From Hyphomicrobium sp. (GTDB lineage Bacteria; Pseudomonadota; Alphaproteobacteria; Rhizobiales; Hyphomicrobiaceae): DNA of 64,000 nt. Positions 18,637 to 28,295 of this stretch are shown here, piece by piece; the stretch's first letter is position 1; every line of letters starts with the position of its first letter. The translations under genes and the position numbers were made by a program. The notes under the pieces were generated by a model. It ran no database searches. It worked only from the letters and a program-made list of their open reading frames with translations, and had not been told where the DNA came from. The stretch lies in assembly GCA_002928955.1 (NCBI GenBank), contig PERT01000005.1, positions 22,364-86,363 of the forward strand, written 5' to 3'.

Positions 18637-21219
18637 TCACTCCGACCTGAGGTAAGGCACCGGTGGCGCACGAAGCACTTGCCATGTACCCAATCCGCCG
18701 AACATGGCCACCAGTGCCGCCGCGAGACCCAGGGCCTGGAACACCGCGAGCCATGAGAACGTGAACTCAACGTCCATCACGAACCGCAGCGTTGCCCAGG
18801 CCGCGCCCGCCCCCAGCGCAACGGCAAATAGCGCTGCGATGACGGCCAGCGACATGTACTCGATCAGGTGGGCCGTCAAGATCCGACGCCGGGTCGCGCC
18901 CAGTGTCTTCAGGATGACGGCCTCCAGGATCCGCCGACGCTGCGCCGTGGCCAGCGCGCCGGCCAGTACCAGCGCACCCGCGACCAGTGTCACGCTGCCT
19001 GCTATCCGGACCGCTGTCATCACCTTGACAAAAATCATACTGACAGCGTCGAGAGCATCCTTCACCCGGATGGCCGTAACCGCCGGATAGGCCTTGCCGA
19101 GCTTGCGCCCGACGGTCGCCTCCTGATCGAGCGAAGTGCCCTTCGGCAGCATGATCGTGGCCAGCAGATTGTGCGGCGCGGACCTCAATGTGATCGGGGA
19201 AAACACCATCACGAAGTTGATGGCCATGCTCTCCCAGTTGACCTCACGCAGGTTGGCGATCCTGGCGGTCAGGTTGCGGCCGAGTACATTGACGGTGACC
19301 TCATCACCGATCGCTAGCTTGAGTTTCTGCGCCAGTTCCGCCTCGAACGAGACCAGCGGTTCACCGGCATAGTCAGGCGGCCACCAAGTGCCCGACGTGA
19401 CTTTCGATCCCTCGGGGACGGTATCGGCGTAGGTCAGACCGCGGTCGCCATTCAGCACCCACGAGGCTTCCGGTGGCGCCTTGATGTCTTCGACGGCGAC
19501 GCCCTTCAACCGCACCAGCCGCCCGCGCAGCATAGGCGCATTGCCAAGCTCCGCCCCTGGCACCTGATCGCCGACCAGCTTGGCAATGCCCGGAAGGTCA
19601 TCCTTCGGAATGTCGAGGACGAAGTAGTTGGGTGACTTATCCGGTAGCCGCGACGATAACTCCGTCACCAATGAGGCGTCGGTCAGCGCCACCGCCACGA
19701 GCAGCGACAACCCAGCGCCGAGCGACATCACAACCGACCTGGTCAATCCCCCCGGAGCTCCGATGTTGCCGACAGCCAGCGCGATCTCCGGAATGGGCGA
19801 TCGCGGCAGTTTGCGCGCGCCCCACGTCACCAGCACGCCCAATGCGAGGAACACGCCAAACACAATGAACAACCCGGCGCAGAACATCAATGCGAGCTTC
19901 TGTGAATCCGAACTCAGCACCGCCACGGCTACGAGCGCGAGCAGCACCACTGCGGTCGCGACGATCACGCGCAGTCGTGGCCAGCTGCTCTCGCCGGATA
20001 CCTCGTCCCTGAACAGCACCGCCGCCGACACCCGCTCCGCCCGGCCAAGCGGCCACAACGCGAACAACAGCGCAACGAGGAACCCGTAGAGTGCGGCCGT
20101 CGCAACACTGCGCCACGACACTTGCAGATCGGCCCGCACCGGCAGCGCCGACCCATAGAGCGCTTGCAGCACGCCCGGCACGAGATAACCAAGCATCAGA
20201 CCGATCGCGACACCGATGGCGGCCATCGCGACGATTTGGATGAGGAAGATCTGGAACACGGTCGCACTCGACGCGCCTATGCTCTTCATCGTACCGATGA
20301 CCTTGCGCCGCCTGTCGACGAAGGTGCTCACGGCATTCGCCACGCCAACGCCCCCGACCAGCAGCGCCGTGAGGCCAATCAGCGTCAGAAACTGACGCAG
20401 CCGTTCCAGCGTCCGCGATATCTGCGGCGAGGGATCGCGCCGGTCGGTGATCGTGAAGCCCGCTTCCGGTAGCTCGGACTTGATGCGATCACGGAACTTG
20501 ACAAGGCCCGGTGCACCGCCCGCCTCGGCCCCGTCGAGCGTCACGGCGTATCGCCAGCGGATTAGCGTTCCGGGCTGCACGAGCCCTGTCTTCTCGAGTG
20601 TTTCAAGGGAGACCATCACCCGCGGACCGTACGTCAGCCGGTCGACGAGCTGGTCCGGCTCAGACGCCAGCGTGGCGCGGATCACCACCTCGGCCTTGCC
20701 AAGCGTCATGCGGTCGCCGACTTTGAGCCCCAGCCGTTCGAGCAGTATCGGCTCGACCACCGCGCCGTTACCCTGGTGGACGGCGGCCCCGATGCTCGTT
20801 GCTTCGCTGAGCTTCAGCGTCCCGACCAGCGGATAGGCCGCGTCGATACCCTTCAACTCGGCAAGCGATTGATCCTCGCCGTCGAGCCGCCTTGCCATAG
20901 TGCGCATAGTGGCGGTCTCGCTCATGCGTCCAGAGCTTGCGAGCCAGACCCGTTCCGGTCCTTCCGATCGGGCGTGCATCCGCGCCAGCGTCACGTCGCC
21001 ACCCAGGATCTCCTGACCCTGCCGTTCGAGGCCCGACCGCAACGCGTCGGACAGCGCGCCGACGGCTGTGATCACCATTACGCCAAGAGCCACGCAGGCG
21101 ATGAACACATAAAACCCGCTCACGCCGCCGCGCAGTTCGCGGAGTGCCAGCCGGAACACGGCCGGCAGCGAAATGCCCGTAGTGACTGGCCGCACGGCAA
21201 TCGTATCGGTGGTGCTCAT
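18637..21219 (-). CDS. FtsX-like ABC transporter permease (YbbP type)
   Basis: An 860-residue permease with the ten-segment arrangement of YbbP/LolC-like proteins: a membrane segment at about residue 40, a large periplasmic domain, two FtsX membrane blocks (around residues 260-400 and 740-860), and a second periplasmic domain between them. The SFVDRRRKVIGTMKSIGASSATVFQIFLIQ and TAQRRRILEAVILKTLGATRRRI segments are the coupling helices of the two FtsX domains. The ATG at 21219 overlaps the stop of the ATPase gene (ATGA). Together they are mechanotransmission-type transporters, probably acting on lipids or lipoproteins at the envelope. Confidence 0.92.
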   Translation of the reverse strand: MSTTDTIAVRPVTTGISLPAVFRLALRELRGGVSGFYVFIACVALGVMVITAVGALSDALRSGLERQGQEILGGDVTLARMHARSEGPERVWLASSGRMSETATMRTMARRLDGEDQSLAELKGIDAAYPLVGTLKLSEATSIGAAVHQGNGAVVEPILLERLGLKVGDRMTLGKAEVVIRATLASEPDQLVDRLTYGPRVMVSLETLEKTGLVQPGTLIRWRYAVTLDGAEAGGAPGLVKFRDRIKSELPEAGFTITDRRDPSPQISRTLERLRQFLTLIGLTALLVGGVGVANAVSTFVDRRRKVIGTMKSIGASSATVFQIFLIQIVAMAAIGVAIGLMLGYLVPGVLQALYGSALPVRADLQVSWRSVATAALYGFLVALLFALWPLGRAERVSAAVLFRDEVSGESSWPRLRVIVATAVVLLALVAVAVLSSDSQKLALMFCAGLFIVFGVFLALGVLVTWGARKLPRSPIPEIALAVGNIGAPGGLTRSVVMSLGAGLSLLVAVALTDASLVTELSSRLPDKSPNYFVLDIPKDDLPGIAKLVGDQVPGAELGNAPMLRGRLVRLKGVAVEDIKAPPEASWVLNGDRGLTYADTVPEGSKVTSGTWWPPDYAGEPLVSFEAELAQKLKLAIGDEVTVNVLGRNLTARIANLREVNWESMAINFVMVFSPITLRSAPHNLLATIMLPKGTSLDQEATVGRKLGKAYPAVTAIRVKDALDAVSMIFVKVMTAVRIAGSVTLVAGALVLAGALATAQRRRILEAVILKTLGATRRRILTAHLIEYMSLAVIAALFAVALGAGAAWATLRFVMDVEFTFSWLAVFQALGLAAALVAMFGGLGTWQVLRAPPVPYLRSE

Positions 21220-21956
21220 GCCGCGAGCGCCCCTGTCTCGGAGACGATCTTGCCATCGGCCATGCGGATGGTCCGCTGGCATTCGGCGGCCAGCCGCTCG
21301 TCGTGTGTCACGAGCACAAGCGTCGATTGCCGCCGCTTTTGAAGGCCGAACAGAAGATCGACCACGGCGCGGCCCGTTTTGCCATCGAGATTGCCTGTCG
21401 GCTCATCAGCCAACAGCAGTTTGGGTCGCGCCGATAGCGCCCGCGCCAGGGCCACCCGCTGCTGCTCGCCGCCAGACAGCTGCGCCGGAAAATGATCGTG
21501 CCGAACGCCAAGGCCGACCTCGTCGAGCAATGCGCGCGCCTTGTCGAAGGCATCCGGGTCACCAGCGAACTCAAGCGGCAATGCAACGTTCTCAAGCGCC
21601 GTCATCGTCGGCACAAGGTGGAACGACTGGAACACGATGCCGATCTCGGCGCCGCGCACGCGTGCCAGCTCATCTTCGCCGAGTTGGCCAAGATCATGAC
21701 CCGCAACCTGCACGCCACCGCTCGTCGCCCGTTCGAGGCCTGCGAGCACCATCAGCAGTGACGTCTTGCCCGACCCCGAGGGACCGACGATGGCAACCGA
21801 TTGGCCTGCCGGCACCCGCAAACTGACGCCGCGCAGGATGTCGACCGCCCCTGCCCGGCTCGCGAGGGTGAGTCGCACATCTCTGAGCTCGATGATCGGG
21901 CTCGTCGATGGTTGATGGGGCGGTGAGGTCACGTGTGGAGGCGCTAATGACGACAC
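21216..21956 (-). CDS. ABC transporter ATP-binding protein (YbbA/LolD type)
   Basis: The Walker [12 protein letters not shown], the Q-loop region [19 protein letters not shown], the signature [15 protein letters not shown] and the Walker [13 protein letters not shown] place this in the MacB/LolD/YbbA clade that partners FtsX-type permeases. The start is uncertain; I favour the GTG at 21956 because AAGGAG lies ten bases upstream (246 residues), although the frame reaches a TTG at 21983. It is coupled to the permease gene and divergent from tesA, the same arrangement as E. coli ybbA-ybbP/tesA. Confidence 0.92.
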   Translation of the reverse strand: MSSLAPPHVTSPPHQPSTSPIIELRDVRLTLASRAGAVDILRGVSLRVPAGQSVAIVGPSGSGKTSLLMVLAGLERATSGGVQVAGHDLGQLGEDELARVRGAEIGIVFQSFHLVPTMTALENVALPLEFAGDPDAFDKARALLDEVGLGVRHDHFPAQLSGGEQQRVALARALSARPKLLLADEPTGNLDGKTGRAVVDLLFGLQKRRQSTLVLVTHDERLAAECQRTIRMADGKIVSETGALAA

Positions 21957-22103
21957 TTGGTCTCGGCTCCTTGGAGGGGACAACGGCTGAGGGATTGCTC
22001 ACTTCGGTCTTGTCTCGTGGACATCCAACTTCTACGTGACCGTCACGATTTGGACGACGTACCATGCGAAGTTGCCAGGCTGACGGATCGATGAGGCGCA
22101 AAA

Positions 22104-22844
22104 ATGAAGCGGACTTCTGCTCATAGCCCCATGTGCTGTTGCACGCCATGGGGCGTCCGCGTTGCTCGGCGTGCCTTTTCCGAGGTGGTGGCGCTCGTAC
22201 TCTTATTCAACCTCGCTCTGGGCATCGTTGCCATGTGCGCCAATGCCGCCGGTCCGCTAAAACCGCTCAAAGTCGTCGCCTTCGGTGATAGCCTGACCGC
22301 AGGCTACCTGTTGCCGCCGCCGGAAGCCTTCCCGGCCCAGCTCGAAAAAGCACTCCGCGCCCGTGGCCATGCCGTCGAGATTGCCAACGCCGGCGTCTCA
22401 GGCGACACCACCAGCGGCGGGCTCGCCCGTTTTTCCTGGGCCATCCCCGAGGGCACCGACGCGGTGATTCTCGAGCTCGGCGCCAACGATGCGCTACGCG
22501 GTATCGATCCCAAAATGGCCCGCACCAATCTCGACCGGCTCTTGAGCGAGCTTTCGAAGCGCGGTGTCCCGGTTTTGCTCGCCGGCATGAAAGCGCCGCG
22601 CAATTGGGGTGACGCTTATGCTACGGAATTCGACGCGATTTTCCCCGATCTCGCCCAGAAGCACGGTGCGCTGCTCTATCCATTCTTCCTCGACGGGATC
22701 GTGCTCGACGCCAAGCTCAACCTGGGCGATGGGCTGCATCCAAATGGCCCTGGTGTCGCCGTAATCGTCGAACGCATTCTACCTCTCGCCGAGCAGCTTC
22801 TGGAGCAAGCGCGAAAGCGCGTCGCCGTGCCCTCGCGCAGCTGA
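22104..22844 (+). CDS. tesA: GDSL arylesterase / acyl-CoA thioesterase I
   Basis: This SGNH hydrolase carries block I GDSLTAGY (catalytic Ser63), block III GAND and block V DGLHPN (Asp209, His212), the complete catalytic set. The N-terminus has a hydrophobic segment at about residues 28-48 ending in CANAAG, so the enzyme is exported to the periplasm. It matches TesA/TAP, an esterase-thioesterase-lysophospholipase. The ATG follows GAGG. It is divergent from the YbbAP-type transporter. Confidence 0.93.
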   Translation: MKRTSAHSPMCCCTPWGVRVARRAFSEVVALVLLFNLALGIVAMCANAAGPLKPLKVVAFGDSLTAGYLLPPPEAFPAQLEKALRARGHAVEIANAGVSGDTTSGGLARFSWAIPEGTDAVILELGANDALRGIDPKMARTNLDRLLSELSKRGVPVLLAGMKAPRNWGDAYATEFDAIFPDLAQKHGALLYPFFLDGIVLDAKLNLGDGLHPNGPGVAVIVERILPLAEQLLEQARKRVAVPSRS

Positions 22845-22887
22845 CCCCCGCCTCGGCAGCACCCGCACGACAACCGCGGAGACCCCC

Positions 22888-23466
22888 ATGCCCCGTCTGT
22901 TCACTGGCATCGAGATCGGGCCCGACATGCGCGCGCTGCTCGGCGGATTGAAATCTCCGCTGCCTGGTGCCTCGTGGGTCGATTCCCGCAACCTGCACAT
23001 CACGCTCCGGTTCGCTGGCGACGTTGACAACCCGACCGCACGTGAATTCGCTGATCAGCTGTCGATGATCGACGTGCCGTGTTTCAGTATCCGCCTCAAG
23101 GGGCTCGGCGTGTTCGGCAGAATCGATCCGCACACCATCTGGGCCGGTGTCGAGGCCGGACCGGAACTGGAGCGTCTGGCCCGCGCAAACGAGCGGGCGG
23201 CGCGCCTGGCTGGATTGAAACCTGAGACGCGCGCCTTCCATCCGCACGTGACGCTGGCCCGGCTCAAGCATACTCGCGACGAGGCCGTGGCCCGCCTACT
23301 CGGCCGGCACGCGGCGTTCCGGTCACCTGAAATCCTGGTCAGCCGGTTCGTCCTCTATTCGGCCAAGCCTTCCATCGGCGGAGGCCCATACGTGGCCGAA
23401 GAGACCTTCCTTCTGGCGGGCGGCGGCTACGACGAGGACAGCGGCAACGGCTATGGGCTGTGGTGA
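22888..23466 (+). CDS. thpR: RNA 2',3'-cyclic phosphodiesterase
   Basis: ThpR hydrolyses RNA 2',3'-cyclic phosphates and also shows 2'-5' RNA ligase activity in vitro. The two HxTx motifs of the 2H phosphoesterase fold are intact: His37-Ile-Thr-Leu40 (LHITLRFAGDV) and His120-Val-Thr-Leu123 (FHPHVTLARLK). At 192 residues it has normal length. It lies 43 bases downstream of tesA on the same strand, with its own GGAG, and may be co-transcribed. Confidence 0.93.
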   Translation: MPRLFTGIEIGPDMRALLGGLKSPLPGASWVDSRNLHITLRFAGDVDNPTAREFADQLSMIDVPCFSIRLKGLGVFGRIDPHTIWAGVEAGPELERLARANERAARLAGLKPETRAFHPHVTLARLKHTRDEAVARLLGRHAAFRSPEILVSRFVLYSAKPSIGGGPYVAEETFLLAGGGYDEDSGNGYGLW

Positions 23467-23482
23467 GCTTCAACCTGGTGCC

Positions 23483-24517
23483 TCAACGCCGCGGCGCATC
23501 CCCTGGCCACGTGTACTTCTGTCCTGAGGCCGGCAGCCAGGAGCCGCCAAGTCCCGTAAATGGAGAAGGCGCACTGACCCTTGCGACGATTGGCTGTCGC
23601 GGCGCACGTTGTGCCGGCCTGTTGGAGCTGACCGCCCCATTTGCGATGCGGTCCGCGCGGGCCGCCAGCTTCGGTCGGACGGGCACTATGGGTTGCTCGA
23701 TCTGCGGATCGGAGTCGGTTTTCGATTGCAGGCCGTCTTGCGCCGACGTGGCGACGGCAGGTGGTGATGAGTTCTGTTGGTCCTGACCGCCGTTGGACCC
23801 CGGACCGTTCATCGCTCGACCGACCGCGACCGGAGCGCTCTTGTCGAGCTCTAATCGCCGCGCGATCTCGGCGTCTTTGGGCCGTGCCTCGGCGAGTGCA
23901 GCTTCCGCTGCGTATTGCCTGTGACGAAGAGTTTCAGCCTCGGACCACGGCATCGGCTTGCAGCTGCAGCCGTCAATCAGCGTCTTTCGATACTTGAAGG
24001 CGTTCGGCATTCTGAGATAGCTACGGCCAGCGAGATCAAGCATGGTCGACATGTTGTCGCTGCCGGCGGGCATGTAGTAGAGCCGCGCCTCGTCTCCGCA
24101 GCCGGCTCGGCATTGGGCCGAATCGCGCATGAAGCGTGCGCGATCGACCGAATTGCTGATCGGAAAGTAATACCCGTCGCAACCCCGCACGCATAGTGTC
24201 CGGTACTTGCCGCCACTCGCCGGTGCCGATCGCTCTTCGCTGTCAGTCGAACGCCAGTTCTCGTTTGGTCGCGACTGTGGGCTGAGCCGGCTGAATTCCC
24301 GGCCTCCGGGAGCTAAACCGGGTCGCGAAGGAATCGACATGGCTGGCACGCCTGGGCGCTGGATGGGCTGTTCGACCCGTGATTGGGCCTGGCCGATGCC
24401 AAACAAGTTCTGCAGAAACGATTGCGCCTCAGCGGTCCCGGCCAACAAGACGAGCCCTGACGAAAACAGGACGGCGCGATACGCGGCAATAACGCCGCTG
24501 ACGGCAAAGCTACGCAT
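23483..24517 (-). CDS. DUF2865 exported protein, paralogue 1
   Basis: The conserved DUF2865 block lies in the middle: YRTLCVRGCDGYYFPISNS, CRAGCGDEARLYYMP and DGCSCKPMPW, with six cysteines arranged as CxxxC, CxxxC and CxC pairs, suggesting disulfides or metal binding. A signal peptide (LFSSGLVLLAGTAEAQS) follows the ATG at 24517; the frame is open to 24604. The C-terminal third is low-complexity and probably disordered. The family is found in Hyphomicrobiales and has no known function. A paralogue lies immediately upstream in the same orientation. Confidence 0.85.
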   Translation of the reverse strand: MRSFAVSGVIAAYRAVLFSSGLVLLAGTAEAQSFLQNLFGIGQAQSRVEQPIQRPGVPAMSIPSRPGLAPGGREFSRLSPQSRPNENWRSTDSEERSAPASGGKYRTLCVRGCDGYYFPISNSVDRARFMRDSAQCRAGCGDEARLYYMPAGSDNMSTMLDLAGRSYLRMPNAFKYRKTLIDGCSCKPMPWSEAETLRHRQYAAEAALAEARPKDAEIARRLELDKSAPVAVGRAMNGPGSNGGQDQQNSSPPAVATSAQDGLQSKTDSDPQIEQPIVPVRPKLAARADRIANGAVSSNRPAQRAPRQPIVARVSAPSPFTGLGGSWLPASGQKYTWPGDAPRR

Positions 24518-24724
24518 GAACACATCAGCGCGAGTTGACGCGCCCCACTCAGCCAAGACACGCCGAGCGGACTGCCGGGCAGGGACCCGGCCGAACCTCG
24601 GCATCTGGAGAATGACCCGACTTTGGCAAATTATTCTTGAACGCGAGGGCCTTTCGTCCGCACTTCATTCGCGCGAACACCAAAAAGATGGCCGCCGCAA
24701 CGCGCTGGAGGGTGCGATCGCCCT

Positions 24725-25951
24725 TTAAAGGGGCTCATACGTGTTCAATCGCCAGTCCGTGCCGTCGAATCGGCGGTTCGGCGAAAAGTCTGCCTGGAGT
24801 GTGTGTTTGGATTTGCCTAACGGCCGGGCCGTGCCTTCAATCGTCGCGCTGAACAATGCCAAAGCCTTGCTCGGGGCGGTCTTCGCCCTCGGCTTAGCTG
24901 CATTGCGCTTGGCGCTCTTAGGCCCTTTTGAGATCGCCTGCTTGTTCGGCCTTGAGACCGCAACGGACGGCCTTCCGCCTGAAACGGCGTTCTCCACCTC
25001 GGATTCGGGTTGTTCAGCCTTGTTGGCACCTTGCGCCAGAGAATTTTCACCTGGCGGCAAGACTGCGACGGACATACGTCTCTGCGGTGCCAAGTTCGAT
25101 TGCCCCATTGCGACCAATCCCTTGTCGGACGCTTTAGCCTGAGCCAAAGCCACTTTCAGCTTTGAGACCGGCCCAAGGGTCATCGACCGGGCCTCGTCCA
25201 CGCGTTCCTTCAGGGTAAACAGCCGATGCTTCGCCCGCGCCAGCGTTTCCCAGGAATGCGCTCGGCACGTACACGCAGGGTCATAACTGGTGCGAAAGCG
25301 AAACGCTGTGTCCAGGGCCGCATACGACTGCCCATTGAGGTCTGATAGCTGCTCGGCATCCGTGCCGGGATTTCGCTGCACGTAGAGGCGCGACGGACTG
25401 CTGCAGCCTCGGTCGCACCGCAGAGCGTCACGTCCAAAACGATCGCGCGTGGTGGCGAAGCTCATCGGCGTGAGCGCACCGTCACATAGCCTGACACAGA
25501 CCGTCCGAAAAGTTTCGCGATCAGCCTCGTGCCAGTCTGTGATCGTGCCCGGCGTGTCGAGATCGTCGTCTGCGGTCGCCGTGACTGGGGTATCCTGTGG
25601 TTGCCGGGTCGCCGTTTCCAAACGGGCCGCATCCTCGTCGATGGTCCCAGGGTTTATGATGCGGAGCGCCGGTTTGGACAGTTGCGAATACTTCGCTTGC
25701 TGCCCCACCCGGGGAGCTTTGCGGTCAGCGGGATTGTCGTGGCGAGCCGGCTTCGCCGTGTCCGCTTTGCCATTGTCCCATGCTCCGGCAAGCACCGAAC
25801 CAACGGGTTCGTTGCTCTTTCGGGCTTGCACGCCTTTTGCGCCGAACCACGCCATGACCGACACGGCACTGAAGACCAGCAACAGCAGCGGTGCCGCCCA
25901 CTTTACCGGAGAACCCCCAGTCACCAGACCAATCATACGCCGCTCAAACAT
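24725..25951 (-). CDS. DUF2865 exported protein, paralogue 2
   Basis: This 408-residue protein repeats the DUF2865 pattern of its downstream neighbour: FRTVCVRLCDGALTPMSFATTRDRF, CDRGCSSPSRLYVQ, YDPACTCRAHSW. A membrane segment at residues 17-38 (AAPLLLLVFSAVSVMAWFGA) acts as a signal anchor or uncleaved signal. About 110 residues of disordered sequence precede the domain and a lysine-rich tail follows. The two paralogues are diverged but preserve the six cysteines. It lies 207 bases upstream of the first. Function unknown. Confidence 0.83.
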   Translation of the reverse strand: MFERRMIGLVTGGSPVKWAAPLLLLVFSAVSVMAWFGAKGVQARKSNEPVGSVLAGAWDNGKADTAKPARHDNPADRKAPRVGQQAKYSQLSKPALRIINPGTIDEDAARLETATRQPQDTPVTATADDDLDTPGTITDWHEADRETFRTVCVRLCDGALTPMSFATTRDRFGRDALRCDRGCSSPSRLYVQRNPGTDAEQLSDLNGQSYAALDTAFRFRTSYDPACTCRAHSWETLARAKHRLFTLKERVDEARSMTLGPVSKLKVALAQAKASDKGLVAMGQSNLAPQRRMSVAVLPPGENSLAQGANKAEQPESEVENAVSGGRPSVAVSRPNKQAISKGPKSAKRNAAKPRAKTAPSKALALFSATIEGTARPLGKSKHTLQADFSPNRRFDGTDWRLNTYEPL

Positions 25952-26213
25952 GACGAAAGACTTTCAAGACGGAGGAGCCTAATCTGCGTATGCGGATCTT
26001 AACCCGGACGAGTTGCATGTGGCAATTTGGGAACAAAAAAGTTTGACGGCATCCGACCGTGGAAGCCAAACGCCGCGTCTCCAACGTTTGATCAGCCGCA
26101 ACCGGCAGCTTCGACGCGGCGCGTTGCTTATCTCGTCCGACGACGGATCGCATGGCAAAACTCGACGCAGCGTTAACTGCGCCTGTCTGGCGGATCCAGA
26201 TCACATGATCATG

Positions 26214-28253
26214 TCATCCGCTTCCGCCAACGGAAGCTGACGATCCGCCCGCGTGCCGCAACTTCTGCACCGACACTGCCACAACTGCCAGGACCACCGC
26301 TGCGACCAACGGAAGTATCGGGGCAACAGCCACCGGAGCCAGCGTTTCGATCAGCCCTCGAAACAACGCAGGCAGCACCAACAGCATTCCCGCAAGCAAG
26401 AACATCGCCGATTCAAGAACAGTCGACCGCTTGAACAGATGACCCTGCAGCGCCACAGCGAGCAATGCGATACCTGCTGCCGACTTGGCCGCCAGGAACC
26501 CCACGTCGATCCAGGATCCGCCCTTCGGCACTTGCAGCAACAGGCCCACGCCCGCAGGATCGAGGACGAACGCAAAAGGAACCAGGAACGCTGGCATCGT
26601 ATACTTCCACGATTGCAGCGTGGTCTTGTACGGATCGCCGCCGGTTACGGCCGCCGCGGCGAACGGCGAGAGTGCCGTTGGCGGCGATACTTCTGACAAT
26701 ACCGCGTAGTAGAAGATGAACATGTGGGCCGCGAAATCGGGTACGCCGAGCTTGATCAACGCCGGCGCCGCGATCACTGCGCACATGATGTAGGATGCCG
26801 TCACCGGCACCGCGAGGCCCACGACCCATACGATGGCCGCCGTGTAAAGCGCGGTCAATAGCAGGTTGCCGCCCGCGTACCCGATGATGATATCGGCGAA
26901 ACGCTGCGCTAGGCCGGTCAGCGTGGTGACACCGACAATGATGCCCGCCGCGGCGCATGTTGTCGCAACATTGAGCACGCCGGTCGTGCCCTCCTTCAGC
27001 GCGGCAATCAGCTTGTGCGGCACAAGTGCCGTGTCGCGCCTGAGAAAGCTCACGGCGATCGCCAGGACCGTCGCCCAGAACACCGCCAGGACCGGCGAGA
27101 ACCCGGCCAGCATGAACGCGATGATCGAGATCAGCGAGCCGAAGTGGAACCAGTAGTCGCGGAATAGTTCCCACACCGTACCCTCGGTCGGCAGCCGTTC
27201 GGACCCGCCGCCGTGCTTGGCTGCATCCAGTTCCACCATCACGAAGATCGAAAGGTAGTAGAGAATGGTCGGTATGGTCGCCATCAGGATCACGTCGAAG
27301 TACGAGATCTTGAGAAACTCGGCGATCAAAAATGCGGCGGCCCCCAACACCGGAGGAGAGATGATGGCGCCTAGCCCGCCAGCAGCAAGCAGCCCGCCTG
27401 CGGCGTTCTTCTCGTAGCCGGCCTTGGCCAGCAGCGGATAGGCGACCGTACCGATGGTGACGGTGGTCGCCACGCCCGAGCCTGACGGTCCGCCCATCAG
27501 AAACGACGACAGAACCACCGCGCGGCCGGCGGCATTTCGGCGTCCGCCCATGGCCACGAACGAGAAGTCGATGAAGAACTTACCGGCGCCCGAGTACATC
27601 AGCACGGCGCCGAAGATCGTGAACAGGATGATCAGGCTCGATGAGACGTCGACCGTGGTGCCGAAGATTCCTTCGAGCGTCATGTAGAGGTGGGCCACCA
27701 GATCGTCCGGCCGGTAGCCGCGATGGGTCCAGGGCTTTGGCAGATACTGGCCATAGAGCGCATACAGCAGGAAGACGGTCGCCACCAACGGCATGATCAA
27801 ACCGGTTGTCCGCCGCGTGGCTTCCAACAGCAGCGCCACTAGCGCAATGCCGACCACGAAATCGGTCCCGGTCGGAGTCACCGCCCGCTCGCCCAGATCC
27901 TGGCCATGGGCGATGATGTAGCCGGTCACGCAAAGCGACGCCAATGCCAGCAGCCAGTCCCACCAGTATACGCCGTCGCGGAACCGCCGCGCCATGGGGA
28001 ACAGCAAAAACGACAGGAACAGCACCGCGCCGACGTGCACAGGCCGCAGCACCTGGGCCGACACCACCTCGTAGGCCGCATAGAGATGGAACAGCGAAAC
28101 GGCCACGGCCGTCCCGGTGATGAAAGACGCGAGCCAACCGCCCATGCGGTTGGTCGCGCCTTCCTCGGCCTCGATCAGCTGTTCGACTTTCGCGCCGACC
28201 TGTTCGTCGAGGACCACGCCCTTGAGCGGCCCGCTGCCATCATTCACGCCCAT
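26214..28253 (-). CDS. TRAP transporter fused permease (TAXI type, DctQM fusion)
   Basis: A 679-residue membrane protein containing the small four-helix and large twelve-helix TRAP permease subunits in one chain, as is usual for TAXI-TRAP systems. Hallmarks are GAVLMYSGAGKFFIDFSFVAMGGRRNAAGRAVVLSSFLMGGPSGSGVATTVTIG and the YEKNAAGGLLAAGGLGAIISPPVLGAAAFLIAEF segment. It imports an organic solute using an ion gradient with the binding protein encoded 42 bases upstream. The substrate is not predictable, though dicarboxylates or amino acids are typical. The final residues are a short basic tail. Confidence 0.93.
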   Translation of the reverse strand: MGVNDGSGPLKGVVLDEQVGAKVEQLIEAEEGATNRMGGWLASFITGTAVAVSLFHLYAAYEVVSAQVLRPVHVGAVLFLSFLLFPMARRFRDGVYWWDWLLALASLCVTGYIIAHGQDLGERAVTPTGTDFVVGIALVALLLEATRRTTGLIMPLVATVFLLYALYGQYLPKPWTHRGYRPDDLVAHLYMTLEGIFGTTVDVSSSLIILFTIFGAVLMYSGAGKFFIDFSFVAMGGRRNAAGRAVVLSSFLMGGPSGSGVATTVTIGTVAYPLLAKAGYEKNAAGGLLAAGGLGAIISPPVLGAAAFLIAEFLKISYFDVILMATIPTILYYLSIFVMVELDAAKHGGGSERLPTEGTVWELFRDYWFHFGSLISIIAFMLAGFSPVLAVFWATVLAIAVSFLRRDTALVPHKLIAALKEGTTGVLNVATTCAAAGIIVGVTTLTGLAQRFADIIIGYAGGNLLLTALYTAAIVWVVGLAVPVTASYIMCAVIAAPALIKLGVPDFAAHMFIFYYAVLSEVSPPTALSPFAAAAVTGGDPYKTTLQSWKYTMPAFLVPFAFVLDPAGVGLLLQVPKGGSWIDVGFLAAKSAAGIALLAVALQGHLFKRSTVLESAMFLLAGMLLVLPALFRGLIETLAPVAVAPILPLVAAVVLAVVAVSVQKLRHAGGSSASVGGSG

Positions 28254-28295
28254 GGGAGATGTCCTGTCGAAGCTAGCCGATGCCGTAGCCGAGCG

